Shown: piece after piece, positions 1 to 13,215 of the stretch
How positions within the stretch are numbered: the stretch's first letter is position 1
Layout of the letters: every line of letters starts with the position of its first letter
Assembly (NCBI GenBank): GCA_003640385.1
Contig: RCAB01000169.1
Span: 1-64,000 of the forward strand
Reading direction: 5' to 3'
Source of the DNA: Setaria digitata
Lineage: Eukaryota; Nematoda; Chromadorea; Rhabditida; Setariidae
Length of the DNA stretch: 64,000 bases
Translations under genes and position numbers: made by a program
Notes under the pieces: generated by a model
Told to the model about the DNA's origin: nothing
Seen by the model: the letters and a program-made list of their open reading frames with translations, nothing else
The model's database searches: none

Positions 1-48
<48 letters not shown>
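1..48. repeat. (TAA)n trinucleotide microsatellite at the left edge
   Basis: A perfect AAT/TAA trinucleotide tract runs from the first base to about base 48, roughly 16 units. It is cut by the window edge, so its full length is unknown. Confidence 0.95.
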
Positions 49-3000
49 GACAATGAATATAAAATGATGATTATGCTTTAATATAGTGTTGCTATAATTG
101 ATGGGTGAATGGCAATATTTGTTAATAAATGTAGTGAATAGCAATTAATGATCTCGTAATTACAAAAAGAGTAAAAGGAGCAGGAAGAAAAGGGTGAGAA
201 AGGTCGAATATTGATTAAAATATTTAAAAATGCAGAAATTTGCGCGAGGAAATGTTAATTAATTAAAAAGAAACAAGAGGAAATGAGAAAACTAAAGATG
301 CTAACTTGACATGTGCCTTTTTTGTTTATTTTCTGAATAAATAAGAAAATTTGGTAACTTTGATTGTTATCAGTTCAGTAGCTTAACTGATATCAAAAAC
401 TGATAGAGGTGAGGGAAGTGTTTGAAAGAATGAAGTAAATCCGCGTGATTTATTATAACTGATGATCTTTTAATAGGTGAAATGTATTCGAGAATGGCTG
501 ACCCTCATTGTTAGGCTTCACTGCTAGGTCTTCTTTCCCAAGCTTAATGATTTAAATAGCAACTAATTCCTGTTATTATAATATTATTATTAATATCTCA
601 TATGATTCATGAATATAAGTGGCATCTATTAAAGGGAGCATCCCTCTTGTTGTTATTGAGTTATTGATGCCTGGGGCTAAAAATCCTTAACCTTCACTTA
701 CTGTTATTATCAAGCCTTTAAAATTCTTATCAGTATTTCCTTATCAAATTGAAAACTTCCCATTCCACTTCATCACCTCTTTCGTTCTTTCCACTTCGGT
801 TGCATCAGAATGCATCCTAACTTGTTCATTATCGAAGGAGAACAGTGATCATTCACGAATTGTATATAATTTTTAACTAAATTTCAATGTTACATTCCGC
901 GTAACTATTATCAAATTTCAAAATCAAAATTACGAAATTCGTGCAAGCAACTATTTTAGTGTTGTTTGTCAGCAACATTTCTCGTTGAAGGCGTTGATAG
1001 CATAAAGTAAGCAAAAGCATTTCGGCAAAAACCAAAACTCAATCTTAACAAAAAAAAGAAATGGTAATAAAATGATAATGTTTACGATAAAAGCAAAATC
1101 AAAAGCGATGAAAAGTTTTTGATTAAAAATGGATAAATTGATTAACATGTTCTCTTCTTGCTTATTTTTTTCCAAATGACTACTGATATCAAATTAGGCA
1201 AATCTACTTTGATATCAATTTTTTTAACAATTAAAATAATTATCAATAATATAATTATGACTAATATAATTAATAATTATACATTATGAGCACTTTATAA
1301 TTTGTTTTCCCTGGATGTAATGGAAAAGATTGAAAACGAACAGACTAATAACGAAGTTGTTAGATCATTCCTTTCCATCATTTATCTTCTTTTTCTTTTT
1401 TTAGAAGATGATGAGGAATAGAACAGATTTTACAATTATTCGTTTTTTTCTTCGACAGAAGGCTCACTTAATTATCCCAGTTTCAATTCAAATCATTTAA
1501 AATAAAAAGAATCTTAATTCATTTGAAAGGACGTGGGAAAGATTTTTAGGATTTATTATTTAAATATATAGAAAACATGGTAGGTATACAAATAATCGAA
1601 TAAACAATTTGAGTAATGAAGTATTAAGTATAATAAAATAAGTAAAACTATACTGTAAATTAAATACCGTAAAACCAGTTGATAGGAATTTTAAGAACGT
1701 GGAACAAATAAATGATTTAAAGTGATAAAGTTATCAGTGGGGAAAAGTACTAATCATTCCGTGATTCATCCACAACGAACTAGTTTTTTGGGAAAGAAAT
1801 TAAAGTAAATTGAGTTAAGTCATTTTTTAAAAAGAAAATGGACTAAATCGACAATTAAAAAAAGACACAGCCAGCACATACAGGAAATTTAAACAGGTAG
1901 ATATTGCAGCAATATAATAACTTCAGAAATTCAATACTCTTTTACAATGGGTAAATCTTCCTGTTTTTTTCCTTTTTATGTCAAATAGTAAGGAATTCTT
2001 AGGCCGAACAATGTGGCCACATCGAAAAATTTTTCAGTTTTACGGTCGAGTATTAAGAATTATAAAACTGACAAATTTCTTTGTTCTTCACTAAATTTTA
2101 AAAGCAATTTAAAAGTTCTAAAATTTGAAAGTAAACAAAATTTACCGTTATGTCAATACACATTCAATCAATGTGGCTTGTACGATACCTAATGCTCGGA
2201 ACTGGAAATGATAATTGAATCATTCACAATTTTGATCAGAATGATTTTCGCTCGTTCAGTGTGACCGAAATTTCATCTTCAAAAATTAGCAAAAATGAAA
2301 TTGAAGAAAAAAAAGAGAAAAAGTAAAAAAAAAGCGTCTTAGAATAATTTTAAGTATTAACAAAGAAGTGGGAAAATGAAAAATGAAAGTTTTCTTTCAT
2401 TTCCTTTTCCTTTTTCTTTTTCCTTCCTTTTTTTCCTCTCTATCAATTTTAATCACATTTTGTAAAAGAATTGAAGGAAGAGAGATGAAAGGAAAAAGAA
2501 AAAGTTTGACAAGAGGGTTGAAGAACCGGTTTCCTGGAGATTTATAAAAAAAGAGGCATTTCATTTTGCCAAATTGCAGTACTACTTTAAAGAGGCTTAT
2601 TTTCAGTTTCAACCAGAGTGAATGAAAAACAGAAGTAAATAAAAAGGATAACATGAACTGATGAATTTTTTACAACTAAGGAAGTCAAAACGGGAAGTGA
2701 TAAATCCTTCAACGGTTTATCATTCCTAAACTGATTTCAAACCTGAAGGAATGAACAAATCTGTTCACGTATGTTTCCTGGTAAATAGATATAATGCAAA
2801 TAATAAAAGTGCAATTAATTAATTCTCACTTTCTCCTTTATGCTGCTAGTTTTAATCAAAAATTTTACTTGTCTAACTTTAATTTTTTAATCATTTCATC
2901 AGTTCATTTAATAAAATCTTTTAATTATCTCAACAATAAATAAAATTTAATCGAGACTAGTGACTGGCTTAATTTAGTCAAATGTAGACCAATTTAATTA

Positions 3001-6000
3001 GTCGGTTAATCAGTAAACGAATTAGTTTCATGAAATGAACTAATCACAAATGTCTGGTTTTTGACTTACTTAGCATCTACGAATATTTGTTAAATGTGTC
3101 TTCTGGTACGGTAAGAAATTTTTCACGGTAAAATTGCAAACTGCAGCGAACATTTCAGAAGAAATATCCAATATTTTTAAAATATGATATAAATAGCGCC
3201 TAACAATATGAAATGGAACTTACTACCGTAGACTTAACTTAATTCATTCTCGTTGCAGCCTAGATAATGCAACAAAATGATGTGGTATTTCATTTATTTT
3301 ATTATAATTAGTAGAATTTACTGAAATTCAGATTTAATTCAACATAATTAATTCATTTTTTTCAAATATTTATTTTACGGTTTGTTCTGTTATCAGACAT
3401 GAATAATATTTTTGGACACTTTTTCTTCAGTAGCTGGACTAAACAGTAAGGTGATATTGAATAAGTTCTCAGAGTTTTCAAATTGATGCTCTTCACCTTT
3501 ATCGTCGCATTTCAATTGTGACTATAATGTTATGTGGGGTGAAGACTTTTAACCTAATTGATTACAAGTCCAAAGCAACCACAACAATCATTAATTAGAT
3601 ATAATTGGAATAAAACAAGCAACTACAATTTCAATAATTAGTCGCAGAAAATTACGGAGTCAAGTAATATTAATAGCATTGATGCAAACATATGTGCAAA
3701 CTATGAAATATATCCAAATTTAAATGAAAGCATAGAAATGATTCGATCGATAATAAACTCACCCAAAGTTTCTCATCATCTTAAAACGACCAACTAATTA
3801 ATTATTAATTGCGAAAATTTGAATGCATTATAGAAAATTTTGCATTTTGGTAAACAGCCAAATGAATTTCATTTATTTTACCATTTACTTATAAAATTTT
3901 ATTAAGGAATTCTCGCCAAAAATGAAAAGTTATTGCATTAATCATTAAAGTACATAAGTACATATCATAAATTTTGCTGGTTCCAATTTTTTGATTTTCT
4001 CGTTCGAAATCGCTCAAAAGAATTCTAAATTAAAAGTGATTAATTTGAACTGCCAATAAAAATATTCCTTTCAATGAATAAATTATAATAAATATGCCGA
4101 GAATTTATTTAATGTTATCTGGAATAGCATTCTGCAATTTCAAAAATTTACATTCTTTCATAATTTTATCCTGCTTATATAATTATATTCAATTTAGTAT
4201 CAGCAATATTGTAGTGAAAGAAATAAAGTTAAGAAGAAAAAAGCAACATTAAATTCTTTTTAAAGTTTTTAATTTTCGTCTTGCTCAATGCATTTTATAA
4301 AATAAGTACAAGGAGAAATTGAATGATCAGATTTAAATATTTTATAAATTTATGATTTAAGAAATTTAAAATCGGTTCATTGAAGTTACCTATGTCATAG
4401 TATTCGAAATGGACGGTATTCGATTGATAGACAGGAATTATTTTGGTGGAAACATTTAAACAGCCTGAAATCTCACATCTAGTTAAGAAAAGAATCGGAT
4501 TTGAAGCAATTAATGGTTCTTTCTGCACATTATTTCGGTTCGGCAGTGCTCGAATTCGCTGTTAGTTGCAAGCACGAAAATTAAAATTGAATTAAGTTGC
4601 AAATCTGTTAAAACAACAACGTGAATTTCGATTTGAAAATAAATAATCTATAAAATTTTTCGATACTTTTTACTTTTCGTTGGAAATTTTGGAATTTAAA
4701 AGGCAAATTGCAAAATGTTCCAGTAAGGAATTTTATACTGCAATTCATCATTCTGAATAAATTACAAGTTATGACAGAAATAGGTTCTTCAAAAAACCAG
4801 GAGTCTCCCGCTCTTTCCACCATCAGACCAAATTAATTAAACAATAACCTTCAGCTTATCCAATTTATATCGATAATATTTTTGGGACTATCAAAATCTC
4901 CAAGAACAATTAAAGGGCTACTGTAATCTTCTCTCCAACATTACTTTTTGTCCTTAACCTAGGCCAATTTACATTAATACCTAATAATCGTAGTAAAATG
5001 GCCTAACCCATTTTTATTTATCATATGAATTGAACCGAAATTGTTACTTGAATTGTTTTTCAGTTGAATTATCACTCAACAAAGCCACGAAGAAAGCCAG
5101 TTCTCGAAATTCCAAATCAGAAATCAATTTCAAATTTGGCTGTAAAAAATTCCGAAAACAGCGTAATAAATATAATTTAACAACCATAAAATTGAACATT
5201 TACGAATTCATAAAATTCATAAAAAAATTCATAAAATCAATAATAGCGGCAAATGAGAATTTTCATATTGCTTGAATCAAAACTTCCAAAAATTAAGAAA
5301 ACAACCAAAAGGCCAAAATGAAATAAATTCAGTTAGTTCATAGCTACATATTAAAAAATCAGGCATGAAGAAAAGGCCTTTAAATCTATGCATCACCGGA
5401 AAATCAACGAAGAATTTATTGAGTATTTGAACTTAAACATCAAGAACAAGGGAAATTAAAATTAATATTTTTTACTTCAGTTGAAATAAATTTTAAGCAG
5501 TTAATCCCAAATACCTTTCAAAAGATGTTTTATTGCTAATATATTACTGGAGCAATATGTCTAGAAGAAGTAAAAGGAAATCGAAATCGAAGACAGCAAA
5601 AATTTTCTTAATACTTATTCATTTTTAAAAGCTGTTCCTAGCAAAGTATTACAAAGACCAATACTGATGCAAACACTAGACTTTCTGCCATTCCAAATTA
5701 TAGATTTTCATGCTTCATGATCAATAGTGTTAATTCAAAGCAAATACGAAATTTAAATTTTGATATTTTTTCAAAGTTAAACCACAAATGGGGATAGACA
5801 AAGAGTGATGCCTCCATATGATTCTCATTTTTTTGCAAAACAAAAAATTATTTAAATTTAACAAATTTCATTATTTTTTTAACGATTTCTTTGAAAAAGT
5901 TTCTTAAAACGGAAAACAAAATGACATTTCAAATAAATTTGGCCAAAATTTTTTTACAAATATTCCAACTGCAGTGTCTTTGAGCATGATTGCATTTGAC

Positions 6001-8457
6001 AGTAGCACTGGATTTCATTTTTCTTTTTTTTTTTTTTTTAGAAAATCATCAAAAATTAAAAACTAAGCATACATTTTAATTATTAATATGAGTTTACTTT
6101 AAAAAAAAGTTTCGAATTTTAAAAATGACATTAGCATACGCTTTTTTCCTTTCTAGCAGCATCACTGAAATTAGTATGAGAGGGAAGCAGATGCTATGAA
6201 GTAGAAATTCAATTTCATAGTTTTAAGAAGATCAATCAAAATCAAAATGGCATTCATCTCATCAACCATCATCGATATCATTATTAATTATCACTAGCAA
6301 TAACACATACAGGTATCCTATTTTAATCGAAAGCAGTCACAATCTCCTCTAATTGCTTTCACTTCCCCGATCACTGGTATATATGAGTGTCACCTGTTGT
6401 TCCGCGAATGATGAAGGATGTGAGATTTTTTTTTCTTTATTTGTTGTGTTCACTTTACAACATCATTCGTTGCAGATTTTTCCAGAAAATCACAGGGAGA
6501 AACTATCAAATAGTGTGACTTTTTTTTTTTTTGCTAATTCTTTTGTTCAAATAATAGAAAGTTTAAATTCTAACCAAAAAAATTTAAAAGTTCCGAGTAC
6601 AAGGAAAAGAAGGATTAAATTGGTTTTTGAAATGACCTCGTATATTCCGTTAAATATGACCACCTGATGAGAAAAAACAGAAGAAAAACTTGATTTTAAA
6701 GTCTTATCAAAGTTTACTTATTTCTCATCTTTATAAAAACAAGTATAGACTGAAGGAGGAACCGAACAGGAAAAAATAGAAAAGAAGAAAAAGAAGAAAC
6801 GAAGAAATGTACAGCCAACAGAAAGATAAACAAATATAAAACTTAACTTCTTATCAATTTTACGTATGATTAATAATATACACGAAAAAAAAAATCACAC
6901 AAGATTTGTATTTTATTATCCTAAAATACAATTATTACGAATGTTTTTATAATTACTCTTAAGAGTAATAAAGCTAAAGCTTAACTAAGTAAAGGTATAT
7001 TTGTATTTCCTTCCTTGCCCTTACGCATTTCTTTTTCCTCCATCGTATTAGATGTAGTGTAAATTAAAATGCTAAGTGGAAAAGGCAAACATCATTTATC
7101 AGGTGTGTATGGATTGATGTGCTAAACGTAAAAAAAGGGGAAAACAGAAGCTGAACTTGTGAAATGAAAACTAAATGAAGAAAATACAGACTTAGTGAAT
7201 GGAAAATAGTTAAACATAATTGGTGTCATCGGCAATTTCGAGAAAAAGCTTTAGCTTCAGGCTATGTCTGGCGTAAATGTTACGCTAATGCCTCAAATTA
7301 TTCTAGACAATCCTTTTCTCATCCTTCCTTTAGTTTGGACTAGATGCTTGGTATTATCACTGATTTCTTTTGTTGAATTGACAAATTGCTCTGCTCGTTA
7401 TTCCTATTTTCTTACTAATACTCTCGAAGCGATTCAAATCCTCGAAACGTTTCGATTATTCAATTAGGAAAAGTCTAAAAGTCAGAAAAAAAGAGAAAAG
7501 AAAAGAAATACGAACTAGAGTGCGAAATGAAATGGTACAAATAAATCATTAGAATCTTTCCCTTCAACTTAATCATTTTTCATTCCTCTTATCATGTAAA
7601 CAATAAAATATGTATATATTTTATATACAAGATAAGATGATTAGAACATTATCACAATATCATTTACTCGTTATACACAGAGTTGGACTTGGACTTGAGA
7701 TTTGGATTGAGACCAGCAGTTGTACTCAAATGGATAATTAAAAGGATCAGTGAGAAAATGAGCGAATGAAGTGAATAGTGAAGTGTTGCTAATCAACTAT
7801 TTCAAATGATTTGCGTGTAAAAGGCTTTCTTTTTCTCAACGAGAATTTATTCGTTGTCAAAAAGGAAATTTAACATTTTGAACTAAATTATTTCGAACGA
7901 AATAATTTAATTTTTATTCCTAAACATTTACTCAACAAATTACTCGTAGAGTGTGCGCCCATGCATACATCTTTACATACATTGTTCGCAAAAATAAAAA
8001 TCGTTGCCTATTTCAATACCACAGAACTTGCATAATTAATGTAATAAGTCTAGAAATTATTTATTAGTTGCTGAAAAGTTATCACTGAGTAACAATCGTG
8101 ATCACTATCAGAATTTCAGTGATAGATATTTTCCAACTGCTGCAAAGAGTATATCATTCTAAAATTCAACACCACAATTATAATAAGTGGCAAAACAGAA
8201 GGCATCAATGCAGCGAATATGATATCGTAGGAATCATTTACGACATATTCAAATATTCAAACCGGATTGATGAAGTAGGTGGATGTTGGGATCGGATTTC
8301 AAAAATTCTTTTGCAAAAGTTTTGGAAATTTTAAAAATGATTTATATAATGAAATAATTGAGCTGCGAACATAAAATACTGCTGAATACGGCCAATTATC
8401 GGAGTGAAACGTTGATCAAACATCACTTGGAAATAAAACTTTTGACTGGCTGATTTG
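49..8457. other. Long AT-rich stretch with no supportable gene
   Basis: No protein family is recognisable on either strand in these 8.4 kb. Open frames here are short, use very AT-rich codons and lack paired splice sites. One exon-like segment at 5064-5162 (+) has a TTTTTCAG acceptor and a GTAATA donor and encodes a Lys/Ser-rich stretch, but nothing connects to it. The stretch could be intergenic or intronic. Confidence 0.5.
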
Positions 8458-8481
8458 ATGATTGCGAAGGATGTTGGGAAC

Positions 8482-8561
8482 GATGGTAGCGATGATGATG
8501 ATTATGACGATAATGGTGATGGTGATGGTAATGGTGATGAAAGTGACGGTGATGTGGATGT
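8482..8561 (+). repeat. Degenerate GAT/GGT triplet repeat inside a short acidic open frame
   Basis: About 80 bases are built of GAT, GGT, GAC and AAT triplets. They lie inside an ATG-initiated frame at 8458-8613 that would encode 51 residues dominated by Asp, Gly and Asn, followed by a Lys/Glu-rich end and a TGA stop. There is no convincing splice signal or family match, so it may be a simple repeat that happens to stay open or part of a low-complexity exon. Confidence 0.6.
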
Positions 8562-9674
8562 AAATGAAAAGGAAAAAATTGAAAGTGAAATTTTTAGAGT
8601 CTTTCAAAATTGAACAAAAATTTCGGAAGGAAAAATTGGTTTTCATCAGATTTTTAATAATCGACAAACGATTCAAAGATCTAATCTTTTATATCAGAAA
8701 AAAAGTAGAAATTAGCCAGGGATAGGTATTCTTCATACACCTGACGTTTAGCTTCCGCAGTGTTTGGCAAACCAATAAGAGTGCGAGATGAAACTTGAAT
8801 TCATTTCGAAACTGCACTTTTGGTATGAATTGATTTTGATTTTAAAAATTATAATAAAAGCGAATTTTTCTAGGAAGCATCTTTTTTTGACGAGAAAGTA
8901 CAGCTGACGTTGGAAAAAAAGCAAAAGTTTACCTTAAACAAAAAAGAGAGAAATTTTGATAAAAACTGAATCAGACATCGACCTCAAACTACAGCTCGAG
9001 AAGAGGACGGATACGGAAATTGATAACGGTAGTGGCGAAGAAATTGTGCAAAACACAGAACACAAAATGGAAAAATGTAAAAAGATGCATGTAATATATC
9101 GACTAAGCCATCTAATTGATAAATAATGCATGAATTGAAAAATTAAAATAAAAACAATTTCCCACTTCAGTGATAATTTATTCTTTTAAAATCACCTCTC
9201 TGCCAATTAAGAAAAACTCATGGGTTTTTTCTGGTTATTTAACAATAGATAATGGTAATATTCTGACATAATGAATGAGACAGCAATGCTGATGATGACA
9301 CGAGACAACAAACAACAATAGCAGCATCAGCAATAGTATTTTCATTTTTACATGGAAACTGGAATTACGTGACACTGATAACGAATAATCAATCAAACAA
9401 ATAAGCAAACATGTTCCATGTTTACGATAAACAAATAAACAAACATGCACACCTAATAACGCATTAAAAGAAAATCATCTGTTTTATTTCAACGAATAAA
9501 CAAACAAATATATGTTTCTCTGCTAATCAATACATGGACAAACAAATAAGTACGCGTATAGAAACGATCGGAAAAAACGTCTTTTTTTTCTATGTTCTGA
9601 TGATAAATTATGTTTACAGTGATATATGGAAGCAATGATAATGATGATAATAGTTTTCGTCTATTTCATTGCAG

Positions 9675-12600
9675 CCATTATTATTCATTATCCACTTCGT
9701 TATCAGTATATGACTGGAAATGGAAAACTGAAGTAAAAGTTGGAGGTAAGTCATTTCGTCACCATCCAATTGCAATAAAAAGAAATTTTATTCATGAGAT
9801 GATTGTGTTACATTTTCATTCTTCTTTCCATCTTCTCCTTCCTTAACGTAACATTTCACACCCTTTCGATTGCTTTGTAATTTGAAGGCAATAACAAAAG
9901 CAACAATAGCAATAACAGCAACAACAAAAACGGCAACAGCAAAACAACAATAATAGCAATACCAACAACAATAACAAGAGCAAAAACAACAAACAACATT
10001 ATTATCCGTTCAAATTCTTCTAAATGATTCTTCCTCCTGCTTTTCTTTCTTTCCATCACTAATCTAACGTAAACTTTTTCGTCCGAACATCCTTGTTGTT
10101 GTCTAATTCCACTTTCTTTTTTTTGTTTAAATTGTTAATTTTTCTTTGGTAAACAAAGTGGTGCAAGTGAAAGAAGAGTGGGACATCAACATATCAGCAT
10201 GTGTTATCACAATATGCAAGAAATCACCTTTCTTTTTATGTTGCATTTCATCTTCCTAATTCTCTTCCAATCAGTTGTTCCAAACATCTCTCTAAAATAC
10301 TTCCTTTTGAACTTAGTCTGACCCCTGACCCTCCCATTCCGCCATAGTTCTTGCTCATCACAACCAACTGTAACATGACAGCAACACCCTAATACCACTC
10401 CCACTTCATAAATGTAATGTCTTTTATCACATGCCCTGAGGTTATCAACGATGTGGAAAACAGGTAGAACTCTTCCTGATATTTCTTAACTACTACTGCT
10501 ACTGCTACCTCTTTTCTTTTCTCTCGGACCCCCTAGAGTTTTCCAGCCTCGTTCCGAACTTGATTTTGATGCCATATCGATCAAATTATCTGATTATCTT
10601 AGCACATATCCACCTATTTGTTATAATTGTTCGTAATATTCTTAAATTCTTCTTTTTCAGTTGCTCTTGCTTCTATTTTATTTTCTACTCTATTCATTTC
10701 TCTCACTTTTCCTATTTATTTCTATTGAAAACAAATAAAAGTTATCATTTCCATCTTTTTTAGTTCACTTTTATAATTGCCTTCATGATAAAAACTGCAA
10801 AAATATATCCACGTTCGAAATAATATTTGATTGAGAGGTAATTGATAACATGCAATTATTAATAGTAACAATATATCCACTGTTAATTTTGATGATAAAA
10901 TTTCACCACCAACTTCTCATCAAAACAAATTAAGAAAGATCACTTTCCACAATAATTAATTTCTTTCTTTTCTTAGGAATAAATATATGCAAAATTACAA
11001 AGTAAATGAAAGAGAATCTAAAGAATTAGTGGAGGAAAAAAGAACCACCTGAAAAATATGATATTAAGCGTTTGATTCGGAATTGTTAAGTTTAAGAAAA
11101 TTAAAGACAGATGAATGGAACCGTTCATTCAATAATACAATACTGAAAAAACGAGAGCAGTTTAAATGAAATTAATAAAAGACTAAAAATGGAACGGCTG
11201 GTTGCCTTTTCCATAAAACAGATTTGCCAAATATTACTGTAAGTTTGGTTTCTCATTCTGTTTATTTTTCAATCTATTATATTTCAACCGTCTTATTAGT
11301 AATAATAATTAAACAGCATTTTGTGTATTACGGTATCCGGTGATGAATGGATGGATGGATGGATTATATTTAATGCAACGGAACCTCAAAGGAAATATGT
11401 GAACAGGACGGATCGATGGATGGTTGACAAATGCATGCACCCATAAATTTATAATAGTAGCTAAGGTTAATGAATTGTGCATAATTAATGAATACATAAA
11501 TGAATTATATATTAATATTCGGGATGGAGCCAACATTTTCCGGAAGTTTTACATCTATCTGAAGAAAATGTGCGCTGATTAACTGAGATTTGTTTTTAGC
11601 TGTTTATCAGTTAGCAATGATTACTGCCTTTTTTAGCCTACTGGGAACATCACACAGTAAATTTTTTATATAACTTTTCAAATACAATAAAAATACAATG
11701 GAACTGCGGTAATTCTGCATAGAAAGTAATGAAATATTTGTATTATCTCGTCTTGGTTATTTTACAAGTGTTAAAACATAAATGAATAATTTGAATTCTG
11801 TTCTTTGTGGAGCAATTAATTCCACCATCAAGATGGCTATCCTGCTAAAATTAAGCCTAACTTATCACTGTAATAAACCAATGAGTATATAGTAACAGAC
11901 TAGTCCTAGAAGGTTACCAGCGAAGAGGTGTAGTCCAATGGCCGAGAATGTCACTCAATAAGTATCTCGTCCAACATTCATACTTCCGAAGGAAAAGCAC
12001 AGGTACAATAAACACACACTGGATGGGAAACAAACACATGTAAAGGTGTACTTCTCGTAGCATGCAAATGATTTCATCGCGAGATCTGAGGTAAGGATAA
12101 ATTTCGAAAAACAAGTTTGGCTCACTTTAACAGATAGTTTAACTGGACAGGTTAGTCATTGCTACCCATTCTACCTTGCTACAACAACCATAACAAGTTT
12201 CGTGCTATATTTCAAATGTGAAATCTGTTCAGCACGTACGAAATTCTATAGAAAAAGATAAAAGTTTATTTTCAAAGTATAATTCAATTTGGGATGTGCG
12301 ATAATGTGATCGTCGCATGCCAGTTGTTATATAATAAAAATTATATATGCTTAATTGAAATCCACAAATGTAATTACATAAATATGCTGTAACAATCAAA
12401 ATTATCCGCTGCCGATACATTCAACCATCTGAACGTGCCAATATTTGCTCTGTTGCATATCGTCAATTCAGTAATGATATATATTATGATAATTTAATTT
12501 AGAATGCCTATTGCTATTACAATAATGACCATATATGATGATAGATCTAGTTCATTCAGAATGAGCATCGCTGTTACAGTAGCGTGATGAAATTAATTTG

Positions 12601-13058
12601 GAATGAGTATTACTATTCCAATAATGAATATATGTGAGGATAAACTCAATTTGGAACAAGTATCATTACAATAATATTGTATATCACTTAACTGTACTCT
12701 GCAAATATTAACGACGAGTGTAAATTAATTGAAGTAAATAATCAAAAAACACTGAACGATAGAAAGGAGATAGAGCAAGATATAATCAGTTTAACGCTCG
12801 TCTGGTTGATAGATTGATAATGCGAAAGATTTGACAGTTGTCGATGATATGAGAGAAAGGAGGACGATGAAAAAATTAGAATGAATGAATTTGAAAATTT
12901 GACATTAACTTTGACTAAACTTTTATGTTTCTAAATATTTCCCGCCACAATTTTCAATTTCCACCAGTCTATCAAATGATAAATTTATTCTTTGTTTTAC
13001 AGAGAAAAGAGCTACGGAAAAAAAAGCATTGACTGATAAAGAGATTATCGAGAGATAG
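9675..13058 (+). CDS. Putative two-exon 3' fragment of an unknown gene
   Basis: Two exon-like segments with strong splice signals fit each other in phase. The first, 9675-9745, follows a TTTCATTGCAG acceptor and ends at GGAG|GTAAGT. Only one of its three frames is open; it reads HYYSLSTSLSVYDWKWK and on to TEVKVG, leaving one base of a split codon. The second, 13003-13058, follows a TTTGTTTTACAG acceptor. It completes that codon and reads KRATEKKALTDKEIIER before a TAG stop. The upstream partner, which must donate two bases, was not found, so the start is unknown. No family is recognised. The intron would be 3.3 kb, long for the PAF1 and GYF genes here but not for the channel gene. The phase match and splice sites are the only support; either exon could be chance. 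Confidence 0.25.
9887..9997. repeat. Degenerate CAA/AAC-rich repeat
   Basis: About 110 bases of imperfect CAA, CAATAA and AGCAAC triplets. One plus-strand frame stays open and would read as Asn/Ser-rich protein, but there is no good acceptor in front of it, so I read it as a simple repeat. Confidence 0.7.
10060..12498. other. AT-rich stretch without a recognised gene
   Basis: No supported coding sequence is seen. The part at 10.07-10.75 kb is pyrimidine-rich on the plus strand. A short (ATGG)n tract sits at 11347-11363. A slightly less AT-rich block at about 11.9-12.1 kb gives a 66-residue minus-strand frame with no recognisable feature. Confidence 0.5.
12499..12683. repeat. Diverged tandem repeat, four copies of a GAATG(A/C) core
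   Basis: Four related copies begin near 12502, 12559, 12601 and 12654. Each has a core like GAATGAGTATTGCTATTAC, usually followed by AATAATG and an ATAT-rich tail. Spacing is irregular (57, 42 and 53 bases) and identity is moderate, as expected of an old expansion. Confidence 0.65.
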
Positions 13059-13059
13059 T

Positions 13060-13215
13060 GGAACTCGATAGGGAAATGAAGGATCTGTATATTAAAGACC
13101 GGGTACCGCGTATCGAGTCACGAGTACCGAGTTGTCGGGGATCGAATCAGGCATCGGTATCGCGCACACAATGACGCTATGGCATTAACGATTGCTGCTA
13201 CCGGTACGATACGTT
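13060..13215. other. Locally GC- and CpG-rich block
   Basis: Between two AT-rich flanks, about 150 bases carry many CpG dinucleotides and recurring short words such as GTACCG, TATCGAG and GGTATCG. No reading frame, RNA fold or known motif is recognised. It lies directly after the candidate terminal exon at 13003-13058, so it could be 3' untranslated sequence of that gene. Confidence 0.5.

Noticed and set aside
2397..2654. Phe/Leu-rich frames in T-rich DNA here and in many places (for example 46.3-47.5 kb and 49.3 kb)
   Set aside because: They are explained by base composition, and none has matching splice sites or a recognised domain.
8938..9126. Plus-strand frame with charged, coding-like residues (TESDIDLKLQLEKRTDTEI...)
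   Set aside because: The apparent upstream acceptor (TTTTTCTAG near 8873) opens a different frame that stops at 8968; within its own frame there is a stop at 8935 and no good acceptor or ATG near the start.
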